Shown here: positions 33,565-44,734 of the stretch, one piece after another
Numbering within the stretch: position 1 is the stretch's first letter
Layout of the letters: the number at the start of each line of letters is the position of its first letter
NCBI GenBank assembly: GCA_023213395.1
Contig: CM041465.1
Coordinates: forward strand, 124,317,741-124,381,740
Direction: 5' to 3'
Origin: Cycas panzhihuaensis
Taxonomy: Eukaryota; Cycadophyta
Length of the DNA stretch: 64,000 bases
Notes under the pieces: model-generated
Told to the model about the DNA's origin: nothing
What the model saw: the letters and a program-made list of their open reading frames with translations, nothing else
Databases searched by the model: none
Made by a program: the position numbers and the translations under genes

Positions 33565-35744
33565 GTAGAGTGATGTACGGTCACTCAGATGGGCTCTATG
33601 GGACCCGCACAGGGTTGTGGGACCCTTCCAGAGAGGAGTAGAGCACAATAACAGATCTGCACTAAAGATTTGAGCTCCCAGGGGTTTTGAGGGTACACCC
33701 AACAGACAGAGCCTCACTGTAACTTGATTCAAGCGCTGTCTAGAGACTGATAAGAGAACTGCACTAGGCTGAATAGCTTGCAGAGGCTGAGTGCCTCCTT
33801 TCTATGACTTAGTTTTAGCCCAAAAAATTTGCAATCACAAAAAGGAAGAGATTTTCCCACTACAAGAGTGGAACTCAAGGTAGAGCAACTGCCAAAATAA
33901 ATGCTATGATGAGGAAGTAAGCGATGATTAAGTATTTTCCAACAACTATGAAGAATGAGTATAAGCAATGATGCAAGAATGAGGTATAATGTATAATTGG
34001 CAAAGAGTGGTGATGTGTCGTGCCACTAACCTCTAACTTATGTCCAAATGTAGGTGAGGTTTCGATGCCTAAGGCTTCTAGTATACGATTAGGACCTTCA
34101 CCCATGATACCTGCACCTACGCTTGGTGATGAAATCCAAGTCACAGTGGGGCCCAGGTACTCCCAATTCTCACCCAATTCACTAGTGAGCAACTATATAC
34201 CTCTTTCGAAGAGTCAAATGGTACGTGCGTATCCCATGGCTATGATAGATATTTGACCGGGTTGATTTTAATCATGCATTAAGGTTTTAGTTGTTCCCAC
34301 TAGTTATTAGGATAATCCCTAAAGAGAGCCCGTAGGCATAGCTAACCTATCGCTCCACCAGTATTCTAGTTAAGACCAGACCCAGTATGAAACTCACACC
34401 TCCCTTAGGGCCCGAACGTCGACCAACCATGGTCTATTTCAACCAAGGCGAGTGTGTGCACAAGTTAAGAACTGGCGGTGTAAGTCAAACATAATGGGTT
34501 CATTCTAGGGAATATGCAAATATGTTTGCATTTATATTGCTGAAATGAATTGCTAATGTGTTGATGCTTGCTTTTTGCCTCCTTCATGTTGCTTTTGTCT
34601 ATCAATATGCATGCACATGAACAAACATGCAAAGATGCTAAGTGTAAACACTGGATTTTGCTACGATCCAAGTGTTTTACTATTACAATGAGTCTTTTTT
34701 TTTCTTTCGTTATTTGAAAAACCCCTTCTTTTTTGTTAGGAAAAGGAAAAAAGCAAAAAACTTAAAAATTTACTTCTAAACTTAAATTTTGACCAAAAGA
34801 AAAAGTATTAGGAAAAGCAAGAGGAATTTGAATCTTCTGTCAGAAACTTCTATATGCCCATGCAACCATACGTAACAGTCGAAACATTTTAACTCAAAAC
34901 TTTACTCTCCCAGATGATAGATCTCACTGTGGTGAGTCAAAAAGTCTTTTGGCAAAACTTCTGAAAATGAGCAGAAACAATCCAAAACTCGCTGAAACTC
35001 CTATGAGACTTTCCTTGGCAAAAATCTGAATTTTGGAAAAAATCTCTCTCTCTAGTGCATCAAATCTAATAAAGCTTGATTTGTTGGATTCCTTGAGGCT
35101 AGATCTACTAAAGCCCTCAAGAAATTTTGACATGCATTGAAAATTTTGAGAAAATTTTTCAAAAAAGCAGTTAGATTAGGGTTGACTGAACTTACACTTT
35201 TTTAAGCTGATCGAGGCAGAATTTGGAGATGGTGCAGAAGACAAAAATGTTTGTTTTGCTTGGGCATCCCTACCTACAAATTTTTAGCAAAAATAGACGA
35301 CTTTTAATTTTCATCTATCGTAGAGCTGAATAACCTTTTTCCAAATGGTTTAGGCTTATTTCTGCCACCTATAAGCAACTAAAAACTTTCCCTACAGCTT
35401 TACAGCATTGATTTTATAATTGACAATTGATTTATAATGAAAAATCCATAGAATCTCCCTTAATAAAATTTGAAATTAGTTACAAAGATTGATAAAAAGA
35501 TAATTTCTTTTTGGGAGCCTAAAGCCAGGAAACCTTCTTCCGGCTAACTGTTTTGATTCTCAATGCACCTGCAAACAAATAGAGAATACTGAAATATACT
35601 GTAAATGAAATTCAAGCTTTGCATGATAAAAAAGCTCTCAAAATTTTGAAAATAATGAGTGCACTCTCAATACTTCACATTAAAGGTGAAGGAGAGGCAA
35701 AATGAGTCCATGCAAGTGGAATGGAGTGAATAGATCCCCTCCTA
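33565..35744 (-). other. Leader region of left H copy (possibly part E leader)
   Basis: About 2.2 kb with no supported coding sequence. Reading leftward from the PBS it is AT-rich leader-like sequence. Near 33565 it joins smoothly, after removing F, to the sequence left of 23276, so the border between the H leader and the E leader lies somewhere in these two parts and I could not fix it. Confidence 0.5.
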
Positions 35745-35756
35745 GCTCTGATACCA
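35745..35756 (-). other. Primer-binding site of left H copy
   Basis: Minus strand TGGTATCAGAGC, a perfect Met-tRNA-type PBS, two bases from the LTR end CTTCA. It shows that the LTR to its right acts as a 5' LTR for the sequence to its left. Confidence 0.85.
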
Positions 35757-35758
35757 TA

Positions 35759-36031
35759 TGAAGTAGTATTAGAGCCCAGATTTAAGGTTCAAACCTTATG
35801 CATATGCCGGACAAAGCCCCTTTCCCCGTAGTGGTAATGTACCCCCAGTCGGTGGAATTATAACACAAGTGATATGTACTATGGCGGCCTCCTCGTCACA
35901 GGAGAACGTTGGACTATGGCTAGTTCACTTGCCGAGGAGTTCTCTTCCCAAATCACTCACGGGCTTTTGGTGTAATGGCAAGTCACATTTGTTACTTACA
36001 TCTGACTCTTTTAACAAAATGTGTCCCAACA
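35759..36031 (-). repeat. LTR of element H (273 bp), shared by two copies
   Basis: On the minus strand starts TGTTGGGACACATTTTG and ends ACTACTTCA. It has a PPT on its right and a PBS on its left, the arrangement expected between two head-to-tail copies. Confidence 0.82.
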
Positions 36032-36050
36032 TTATCCCCCCATTTTTTGA
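36032..36050 (-). other. Polypurine tract of element H
   Basis: Minus strand AAAAAATGGGGGGATAA, directly before the LTR start TGTTGGG. Confidence 0.82.
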
Positions 36051-36229
36051 TCTGAGCGTCTTGATCAAAAGAGAAGAAAAGAGCTTTTATGGTTGTACAG
36101 TTGGCACTAGTAAGTCTAAATCTGGAACTAGGGGTGAGGATCCTTCTCCTGGATTTACTACTACTTTTGAGTGTAATGGATCTAATCCTACTTTCTATCG
36201 TCATTTCTAGTTTTCTTGACTGACCACTT

Positions 36230-37440
36230 TGACACATTGCAGCATTCACTCTCTATGTCTTTTCTCCTCTTATAGCTCTATGGACAAATCTTTGACCTAT
36301 TTTTGACTTTCAAGTAGATCCTCCTCTAACCCACTAATCCTTTGTATATGGAGTGCCTCCTTAGAATGCATTTCTTAATTTGTTTTCCTCAATTGAGTGC
36401 ATTCTTCTTCCTTTTTATGAAGTAATTCCCTTGCCTCCTTCAAGTCTTTTTGTAATTGGTTGTAGTTATCTTATTTGCAATGATAATCTTCAGCCAATTT
36501 TAGGAATGTTGAGCCTTGTGCTTCTACCAATGTGAGGTACCGATGCAATACATTCATCATGCAAACTTGTTTGGCCTTAATGAACTAAGGGTCAATAGAT
36601 AATGTAGACCTAGTGGTATCCTGCTCCACTTGTTTTAGCGGTGCTTGAATTTCTATCACTAGAGGATCATCTGCCCCTTTGCTAGTTATCATCCCAAATA
36701 GCTCACATCTTGCCATCTCACTATCCATGATAGGAGAGGCAGGTATGTTTAGGTTAGGTGCTAGGGCTTGTGACACTTGATCTATAGAAGCTAGTGTTGT
36801 ATCACTTTTTGGTTCAAGCTCATTATCATCTTCGCTTGAATTGAGGTCTAAGTAATTAGCATTATAGTCTTCGTTTGAGTTGTCTGGATCTTCAGAAGAG
36901 TCATCTGTTTCTCTCACTAGCATGACTTTTCTTCTTTTCAATTTTTGTGTCTCTCATTCCTTCTAAATTTTAGGTCAAATTTTCTTAGGAGTTTGTAAGG
37001 AATTTTTGTGGAATGCTAAGAGGAGCAGTATTATTGGGCTCTGTGTTGTCCCTAGTAAATGAAATTTCTCATAACAATACCCTAACAAATAGAGCGTTAG
37101 GTTAAAACTAGATGGCCCTCCTATGACCAATTGGTGAAGTGATGCCTTGAGCTTTTTAGATATGAAGGTTGACCAATTGTAAATGACTCCCTTCATAAGT
37201 CCTTGAAAGTATGATGGTGTCCACCAAGGTAAGGCATTACAGCGTTACTCTCCTATAGCCATGTGCACATGAGAACTGTTGCTACCATCACATTTGTAGT
37301 TTTCAAATGGGTAACTGGAATACCTTGTCCACAATGTTTAGTGTGGAATTCCTTTTTACATATAATCTGAATAATTTGATCCTTTATAATAATTCGTAAA
37401 TTTCCCAATTTCCTCACTTCTTGGCCTTGAGCCAAAATAC
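36230..37440 (-). pseudogene. Element H: extra ORF between integrase and 3' LTR
   Basis: One minus-strand frame can be followed from about 37250 to 36230 with several stops. It reads YFQGLMKGVIYNWSTF and LVIGGPSSFNLTLYLLGYC, then a Lys/Arg patch, a strongly acidic Ser/Asp/Glu segment (ETDDSSEDPDNSNEDYN at about 36905), and a heptad-like charged region (LQKDLKEARELLHKKEEE, ISGLEEDLLESQK) predicted to be a coiled coil. An upstream piece in another frame (37253-37435) may belong to it. It sits where env-like ORFs lie in Athila elements, but I see no signal peptide or clear membrane segment. Function unknown. Confidence 0.6.
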
Positions 37441-38339
37441 CGTTAACCTTGCCACATCCTCAGGTTCCATGCCTATGAATTTTTGTTAATAGTTAATATG
37501 CGGCTCATGGGATTATACCCATCCAACACATCCTATAGTTGTTTAGAACTTTCAGAGAAGACTGAAAATGAAGTTGCCTAAACCACTCCTGCACTCGTTA
37601 GATTTGTTCTTAGTGGAGCATTTCGGTCTTCTGCTTTTAACCATTTATGAAGAACTAACGAGTCTAACACTTGTCATTTAATCTAGCACCCACTGATTTC
37701 AAATGGTATGTCTGCATCAAAAAGAGATAGTGGTCTGAGCAAATTTTGTAAGTCCTCCTCCTCCAGCAATTCTTTTTACTACAAATTAAAAACTTTCCAC
37801 CACAAATCATATCAGAAGCACAGGGTTTTAAATTACCGTGATCATCGGATCTTCCTCCTTTGTGTGGCACAGTTATGCTTCTTCAATTACTGTGATCGCT
37901 GGATTATCCTCCTTTGTGTGGTCAGGTTTATAGTATGGTTGACGTCGATTTCATGATTGGCATAGTCAGTTGGTGAGTGATAAGTGAATGGCATAGCTTC
38001 TTTATAGCATACTCACAACCTCTTCATAACACTAATGATGAGTGGTGATACATGATAGGCACAATCAGTTCGTGAGTGATAAGTGAATGTTGCAGCTTCT
38101 TTGTAGCATGGTCGCAACTTCTTCGTAGCCTGATGATGAGTGGTGATGAGTGGATGTTGATGATGAGTGAATGGCATAGGTTCTTCGGTATCGCGACTCA
38201 TATAGGACTATATGTTGGTGGGTTGTGGTGGTTAAGCCATGGGTCAACCAATCCCATGAATCAATTGACCACGTGAGTCGATCGATCTTGTGGGTCAACC
38301 ATCCACATGGGTCAATCAGCCACGTGGACTCGAGTTCCA

Positions 38340-38400
38340 CAATATTATTATTATTTATCTATTTATTTTATTTTTTAATTTAATTTTTATTTTTAAAACA
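38340..38400. repeat. AT-rich low-complexity tract
   Basis: About 60 bp of almost pure A and T between the extra ORF and the integrase end of H. Confidence 0.8.
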
Positions 38401-38404
38401 AGTG

Positions 38405-39500
38405 TTACCAATAGAATTTAGGTGGTTTCAACCTCATCAATATTATCATACAATTTAAGTTTGATCCATTGACAATGGTTGTTTGCATGTCTCCATTAAT
38501 ATGGGCTAATTCAACTAGCCCATTATCAAATACTCTTTTCACCAAGAATGGTCCAAGCCATCTAATTTTAAGCTTACAGGGCTTTATGAACTGTTTGCCA
38601 TCATATTTTAAAACTAGATCTCCCTTTTTAAATACTTTCATGTGTAGTGCTTTATCATTTCATCTTTTTTACATTGTTGTATTATATTCGTTGCCCATTG
38701 TGCCTGTAGTCGCTTCTCATCTAAAGCCAAATTGCTTCCACACAAGCCTTAAGACTAGGTGTGTCTGGCCACTGTTCTTGTACTACTATCCTTGAACTTG
38801 GCACTACGAATTCTATGGGAAGAACTGCTTCTACCACATATACCAATTGAAATTGAGTATATCCAGTAGTAATCTTGTATGTTGTTTGAAAAGCCCATAG
38901 CACTGAGTGTAATTGCTCTAGCCAGTCATTTCTATTTACATTACATTATTTGGTCAACATTGTTACTATTATTTTATTAGTTGATTCAACTTGACCATTT
39001 TCCCACGGGTAATAAGGAGTGGACTTGTGATATGTAATCATGAATTCTTGTGTCAAGCAATGGATTGTATTATTTATGAAGTAGGTTCCTCTATCGCTCA
39101 CAATTTCTAATGGGCACCCAAATCTTGTAATAATATTCTCATAGAGGAATATAGTTATACTATGAGCTGGATTATCTCGAAATGCCTTTGATTCAACCCA
39201 TTTCGTAACATAGTCATTAGCCACAACTATATATTTCAACTATGTTATCTTTGAAGCATGTTTGAAAGGCCCTACAAAGTTTAGACCTCATCGTTCAAAG
39301 ACACCTTGGGCTAAAGATGGTTGTAGAGGCATAAAGTCATGGTCCAAGGGTCATCCCATTTGTAGGCATGTATCACACTTGGAAACATATTCCTTTGCAT
39401 CCTTAAATAGCTGAGGCCACCAAAGCCCTAATAATAAAATTTTTCTAAACTATGGGTTTAGACCCAACATGGCCACTTCTAGTACCCTGATGTGCTGCTT
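38405..39500 (-). pseudogene. Element H: integrase
   Basis: Catalytic D, D and E are visible at 38946-39239: ANDYVTKWVESKAF, EIVSDRGTYFIN and PYYPWENGQVESTNK. Downstream comes LHSVLWAFQTTYKITTGYT and VLPIEFVVPS (38721-38903), hallmark sequence of Tat/Athila integrases, then a C-terminal domain with GDLVLKYDGKQ and LKIRWLGPFLVKRVFDNG (38405-38641). Integrase inserts the cDNA; here stops and frame changes separate the parts. Confidence 0.9.
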
Positions 39501-40910
39501 TTAATACTACTTAAACCTCATCCGCCATTACACATCTTCGCAATACGTGGTCTTTGCCTAACTTATAAAGGAGTCTTATTATCAGTTGATAAGGAGTTGC
39601 TTTCCTTATGAGATCTCTTCATTGTTGTGAAGTCATGCTAGTGGGAAATAATCCCATACTCAAGTAATTTGTTATGTCTTCATAGCCAAGTGGGGTTGTT
39701 GTTATTTGAAATAATTTCGCATTGAGAAAGTCATCATTTATTCCGGTAGGTTCCTTTCCTATGTGAATTTTGGACAAGTGGTCCGCAACAACATGTATAC
39801 AGGCAGGTCAAACTATAAAGTTAAATTCCTGAAGTAGCAACAACCATTGACTTATTCTTACTTGAATGATTGGTTTATTAATCATGTATAAAAGAGCTTG
39901 ATGATCAACATAAAATACAAAGGGATTCGCTAATAAGTAATGGAAGAATTTCTGAATCGTAAATCATTCCTAACTCTTCTCTTTTCGTTGTTGAATAATT
40001 CTTTTTTGTTTTGTTTAGTTGCCTGCTAACAAAATAAATGGATAAGTCAAGTTTGTGACTTCCTTCCTGGGCTAGTGTACAACCTATCACTATTTGTGAT
40101 GTGTCACCATGAATGTGAAATTCCTTTGACCTTGGACAAATTAGGAAAGGCTAAGATTGGGGTTGTAATGAGTCTATTCTTAAGATTTTCAAATTCCCTT
40201 TGTTGTTCATTTTCCCATATGAATTTCACCCCTTTATGTAATAATTCTTCCAAGGGATGGGCTAGTTGGGCAAAATTCTTTATAAACCTATGATAATACC
40301 CAGCATGTCCAAGGAATGCTCGAACTCCTACTACATCTATCAGCGGTGCTAGATTCATTATAACTTTAAGTTTGTCAAAGTCCATTTTCAAGCCTTGTGC
40401 ACACACAATATGTCCTAACAGCTTTCCGTATGGAACCAAAAATTGGTATTTTTTTGAGTTTAATGACAATCTTACTCTTCTGCAGACTTCCAAGCATTCC
40501 CTTAATACAGGAGATGGTCTCTGATGCTTCCATAGATAGACCAATCATCTAAGAATACCTTAATTGATCTTGATGACAATTGGTCAAATAAGTACATGAT
40601 GGTTCGCTAAAATGTTGCAAGGGCATTGCAGAGTCCAAAGGGCATTCAATTATATATGAAAATTCTTGATTGTGTGATGAATCTAGTTTTCAACTTGTTT
40701 TTTCTGTGATGTTGACTTGGTTGTAACCTGGAAACTCATCCAGAAATGAATATATCTTGTGCCTCGCGACTTCTTCCAGAATAGTGTCAGTAAAAGGTAT
40801 AGGGAATGGATCCTTGCAAATTATTGCATTTAGTCTTTGAAAATCGACATAGATCTGATGTTTGCCATTCTTCTTAGGGGCAACCACAATTGTTGAACCC
40901 ACTCGCTTGT
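39501..40910 (-). pseudogene. Element H: RT and RNase H
   Basis: RT starts with GSTIVVAPKKNGKHQIYVDFQRLNA-type sequence at about 40900 (split by my limit: VAPKKNGKHQIYVDF). The catalytic box is FLDDWSIY (FLDD codons 40544-40555). Then FLGHAGYYHRFIKNFAQLAHP and the RNase H entry (SIYFVSRQLNKTKKNYSTT at about 40000). RNase H is badly decayed towards 39500 with many stops. Frame changes lie near 40690 and 40550. Confidence 0.9.
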
Positions 40911-41348
40911 CACTACTTTAAATATGATCTCAACATCCAACATTTTTCCAATTTTTGTATCCATTTGTTGCATGTATTTAGGATTAATTCGGTAAGGTCA
41001 TTACTTCATAGGTTTGGCTCTTGGTGTTAATTTGATCTTATTTTCCCATAACTCTCATGGTATTCCTTTCAAGTCATTATACGCCCAAGCAAATACGTCC
41101 TTATATTGTAAGAAGATTTTTGTGCCTACCTCTAATAACATCGGATCCCATCTGTTGCCCATCATTATTGTCTGTACATCTTGCTCAGCTCCTAAATTGA
41201 TTATGTGTTGTGGTGATTCATCATAGCAAATTTGCTCCTTATCATGAAAGTTGTAAGTAGATCTTTGTAGTACTAGTTGGTTTCCTCTTATGACTTAGAA
41301 AAATTGATTCGGGTATTTGTGTTTACGGTCAATAGTTTTGCATATGTC

Positions 41349-42089
41349 TTATATCCAGTAGACATAATTAGAATCTAGTGGTTCCATATTAACTATATAG
41401 CATGATGGTGAAAATATGTCATATTCTTGTTGTTGCCAACGAAACAATCCACTATCTGATTCTACTTCATCTTCTGAACATGGAGCCAAATATAGAACAT
41501 CCTCAATAGGTTTGCATGTATTATCATTATCAAATAGTGCACTTAACGGATGTTGATCATCCTTGATTTTTACATTATCATACTTATCATTACCTTTTTC
41601 ATTCGAGGAACTAGAATATGTTATTTCTTCACTTATTGTATGATGATTTAAATCTATTAATATTTTTTTTCCATTTTGTTTAATTGCTAATGTATTACGT
41701 CCCCAGTTTTGGAGCACTTGTGCAACGTGCAACCATGGTTGTCCTAGGAGTGTGTCATAGGCTGGAGGCATTCCGTCAATCATTGGAATGATGACAAAAT
41801 ATGCAACAAACTCTTGATTTCCGATGTGAATCTTCTATGTTGTCATCATCCCTAATGGTTGTACACCATGTTGATCGACCAATCTTAGACGAAATTTAGG
41901 TGGCCATAGTATGGGCCTGCCCATTCTTTGCCAAGTTGTTATTGGTATGCTATTAACTCCTACACCCTCGTCTACCATTGTGTTGTGTAGGACATGTCCT
42001 AATAATGTCATTGTAACTATTATATCTTGATCCACTCTTAAAGATCGAACATGATGCTCTATTTGAAAAGTTGTGTAAACTGATAGCAT
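41349..42089 (-). pseudogene. Element H: protease region
   Basis: Two open blocks (41835-42089 and 41349-41783). The first has MVDEGVGVNSIPITTW, which aligns with the gypsy aspartic protease motif D-S/T-G-x-x-x-N: the catalytic triplet here is D-E-G. The second has PPAYDTLLGQPWLH, typical of the protease C-terminal part in Tat/Athila elements. Confidence 0.82.
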
Positions 42090-42957
42090 CTTGAATAATT
42101 GCCCCCATATGAGGGTCTTCTACAAAAACTATTGCTGATTTTGTTATTTCTTAAGGAAATTCTTTTTGCTTTCCCTTTGTCGAATCTTGTTATTGATGGC
42201 ATACAAAATTGGTATCCATTGGTTGTACATGCTCTTCCAAGGTTCACAGAAAATGATGGATTGTGTTGTAGCAATGTCAAAATATTCGTTGGTATCTCAA
42301 TTTGTAAAAATTGATCAGTTAGCATGTTGGTGGCTTTATTACCTTTCTGTGGAATTGCAACCATCTTTTAGATGTGTGGTGATTGTAGTTGTTGCATTGT
42401 TATGGGTGTTGGAACTGTTGATTCATTTTGCCCCTGTATTAAGCGTAATAAGCCTTAGGCTTGTTGTAGCCGCTCCTCCTCTTCCATAGAGTTAGGATAT
42501 TCTTATTTCTTATTTTTTCTTGTATAAACTACATACACCGATAGAGTTTAGGTAACATCTTTGTCCATAGCAAATTCAATGTCCACAAGATTCACGAACT
42601 TATTATGTCGTTGAGGGCAATGATCGTCATCATGGTCACTAGGCCCACACCATCGACATAATGTTAGAGCAATAGTGTTTTCAAGGTTTGGACAATTTTT
42701 GCTAAAATGCCTCTATAACTTACACTAAAAACATTGGATCATGGGCCATCCTTGGGGGTCTCTTGGTACTGGTCAGCCCAATCCACACCCTCATCCAAGA
42801 GAAGGTTTGTTAGTCTCTTGTCGTGTGAAAAACACATCTTGTTCTTGTAGTCTGTGTGTGCATATGTTGAAGCCACATTCCTCCATATCATGATTATTCA
42901 TCTTGTAGATGTGACAATACATGGAAACTTGGTTTTCATGGCACTCTGACTCCATGT
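42090..42957 (-). pseudogene. Element H: gag C-terminus with zinc knuckles
   Basis: Minus strand shows several degraded knuckles: MYCHIYKMNNHDMEEC near 42890, a CFxCKL...HFSKNCPN with stops near 42700, and CRWCGPSDHDDDHC near 42640. The N-terminal gag and the leader are missing; the sequence stops at the orphan LTR I. Frame from 42059 to 42364 is open but without a recognised domain. Confidence 0.7.
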
Positions 42958-43336
42958 TGTTAGAGATAATGCTTAATTAGTTAATGTTAATGTCAAGGAG
43001 TCCCCTTTAACCCTCTCATAGGATTATTAAATTGGGAGATATTAAGTTGTGTGCAAGGTGGTGCACACCTTTTCATGTGAATGTCCCATTAGTGGATGTA
43101 AGGGTTCTTACATATGATTGGACAAGTGTGACATGACTATGCACTATAAGTATATATTCATACTCAATGCAATAATTGGAGATAATCATTTCCCACAAGC
43201 TTTATTGTCTTATGTAATGTACATACTTCATTTTCTTGTTTGTTCATTTATTGCTTATATCTGTTATCACCTCATGCGTATGCACTTTATTATATCTTCA
43301 TATGTCCAATAGATCTACCCTACTATAATTCTAAAA
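42958..43336 (+). repeat. Element I: orphan copia LTR (about 379 bp)
   Basis: Starts TGTTAGAGATAATGCTTAATT, like the other copia LTRs here, and ends CTAAAA just before a perfect PBS. The usual CA end is mutated. No partner LTR is in the window. It interrupts H gag after CATGT (42953-42957). Confidence 0.8.
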
Positions 43337-43348
43337 TGGTATCAGAGC
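43337..43348 (+). other. Primer-binding site of element I
   Basis: TGGTATCAGAGC, perfect Met-tRNA-type PBS, right after the LTR. It shows that 42958-43336 is a 5' LTR in + orientation. Confidence 0.9.
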
Positions 43349-44457
43349 AGGATAGTATGATCGATCTTGTAGAGCAGATTAGAACACGAGATTGAAGAGC
43401 CAAAGTTAGTCTGCATTTAATAAGAAGATGTGACTGACATTATAAACCTTTGTTTCTTCATGTGATACAATTCCTATGGAAAGAGATTATGCTATGCGAC
43501 AACAACAAGTCTAGGCCAACTGAGGCCCAAGAGAAATCCTTTGAATCCAATAAGAAAAACCAACGAACCAGAGACGCATGGGAATAGAGGCTCTACTGGT
43601 CTTGCAACTACATGTGCTTGCAATGTTGTCAAATGGTGTGATTTCCTGTATATTCTGCAACATCTGTGGCATGAATCAATGCCTTCCCCAATTGCTTATA
43701 TGATTAAGGTCTCCATCTCCTCCTTGAACTTCTAATTGACTTTGTCGAAGTTGCTCCTATGCCATTATTAATCTTGTCATTGTCGTTGACTCCTCCCATT
43801 GGGAAGATGATCTAAGAGGAGACAACAATTATGTTAGACGACGACTACTTTCTATCCAAGATTGATCTCTACCCCACTGATCTTCTTTTGATGTGAAACT
43901 GTCCACCTTTCCATCGCTCTCCAAATCAATCTCTAGTGTTCTTGAACATTGCGCCGGTGGTTTTTCGACAACACAACAAGGAGTAGAAACAGAAAGCTTC
44001 GTTAATAAGTGAATTTGACCATTCACTACCATCAACACCGAAGACCCTCCAATATATGAGAATCGTGCACTAAACTCAAAATTTGAGGCATCAGAGGAAA
44101 AGATTGATCCTTGCTCTTCTTGCATGATGCCATTTTGCTTATTTTGGCCCCCAATGGATGTGGCCATTATAGATCAAATGGGACTAGCGAGAATGTCGAA
44201 GAAAAACTCTCTAGAATGTCTTCCAGGGCTAGATAGAGCGCTAACATACTCACAATCACAATGGGAACTTGCTCATTAGGCTCGTGCCAACCCCAACTAC
44301 TCTCAACACCTCCATCCTTCCCATCTCCAAGGATAAGATTGTTGCCTTGGTAGAGAAGCATTGTTAGGGTTCTTAATTATAGTGGGAGAATGTTGCCCAC
44401 ATTTCCTACTATTCAAATACAACACAAGCCTTTTGTTTTGGAGGAGTGCTTCAAATG
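43349..44457. other. Leader of I and unassigned sequence left of K
   Basis: The first few hundred bases are presumably the leader of I. No gag follows. Two consecutive minus-strand frames (44361-44167, then 44167-43829, with the stop of the first overlapping the ATG of the second) have no family I recognise. The piece may be part of the old sequence into which K inserted. Confidence 0.4.
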
Positions 44458-44723
44458 TGGTAGGATACCACTACTTCAATGACAAATAGCACACAAATAG
44501 TACCAAAATGAGAGCACTTGTATTGCAATACCCTTCAAGGGGGCAACCTCCCAATTACTTACAATAACAATGATCTTCAAAGATAGTCCACTCTAAAGAT
44601 TACATAAATATATATAGGCTCTATGGCTGCTACACAACCTCCTACTTATGCATGTGGGATATTAAGAAGAGAGGAGAAGTAGAAGATATACGAGAAGGTA
44701 AGTTAAGGATTGGGTCCTTAACA
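44458..44723 (-). repeat. 3' LTR of element K (266 bp)
   Basis: On the minus strand starts TGTTAAGGACCCAATCC and ends ATCCTACCA. It contains TATATATTT-type sequence near 44610 as a TATA candidate. Aligns with 54887-55164. Confidence 0.9.
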
Positions 44724-44734
44724 AGTCCCCCACC
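44724..44734 (-). other. Polypurine tract of element K
   Basis: Minus strand GGTGGGGGACT directly before the LTR start TGTTAAGG. Confidence 0.85.

Larger units (their letters stand above)
33565..42957 (-). mobile_element. Element H: Tat/Athila-like Ty3/gypsy, tandem arrangement
   Basis: Minus-strand gypsy. The right internal region (36032-42957) has gag knuckles, protease, RT, RNase H, integrase, an extra 3' ORF and a PPT against an LTR (35759-36031). On the other side of that LTR lies a PBS (35745-35756) and a leader-like region (33565-35744). One LTR therefore serves as the 3' LTR of one copy and the 5' LTR of a second, truncated copy. Order RT-RNase H-integrase and motif content point to the Tat/Athila group. 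The right end is cut at the orphan LTR I. Confidence 0.8.

Noticed and set aside
33565-35744. 5' LTR of element E
   Set aside because: No match to the J or E LTR found here; the sequence looks like leader, with a PBS of H at its right end.
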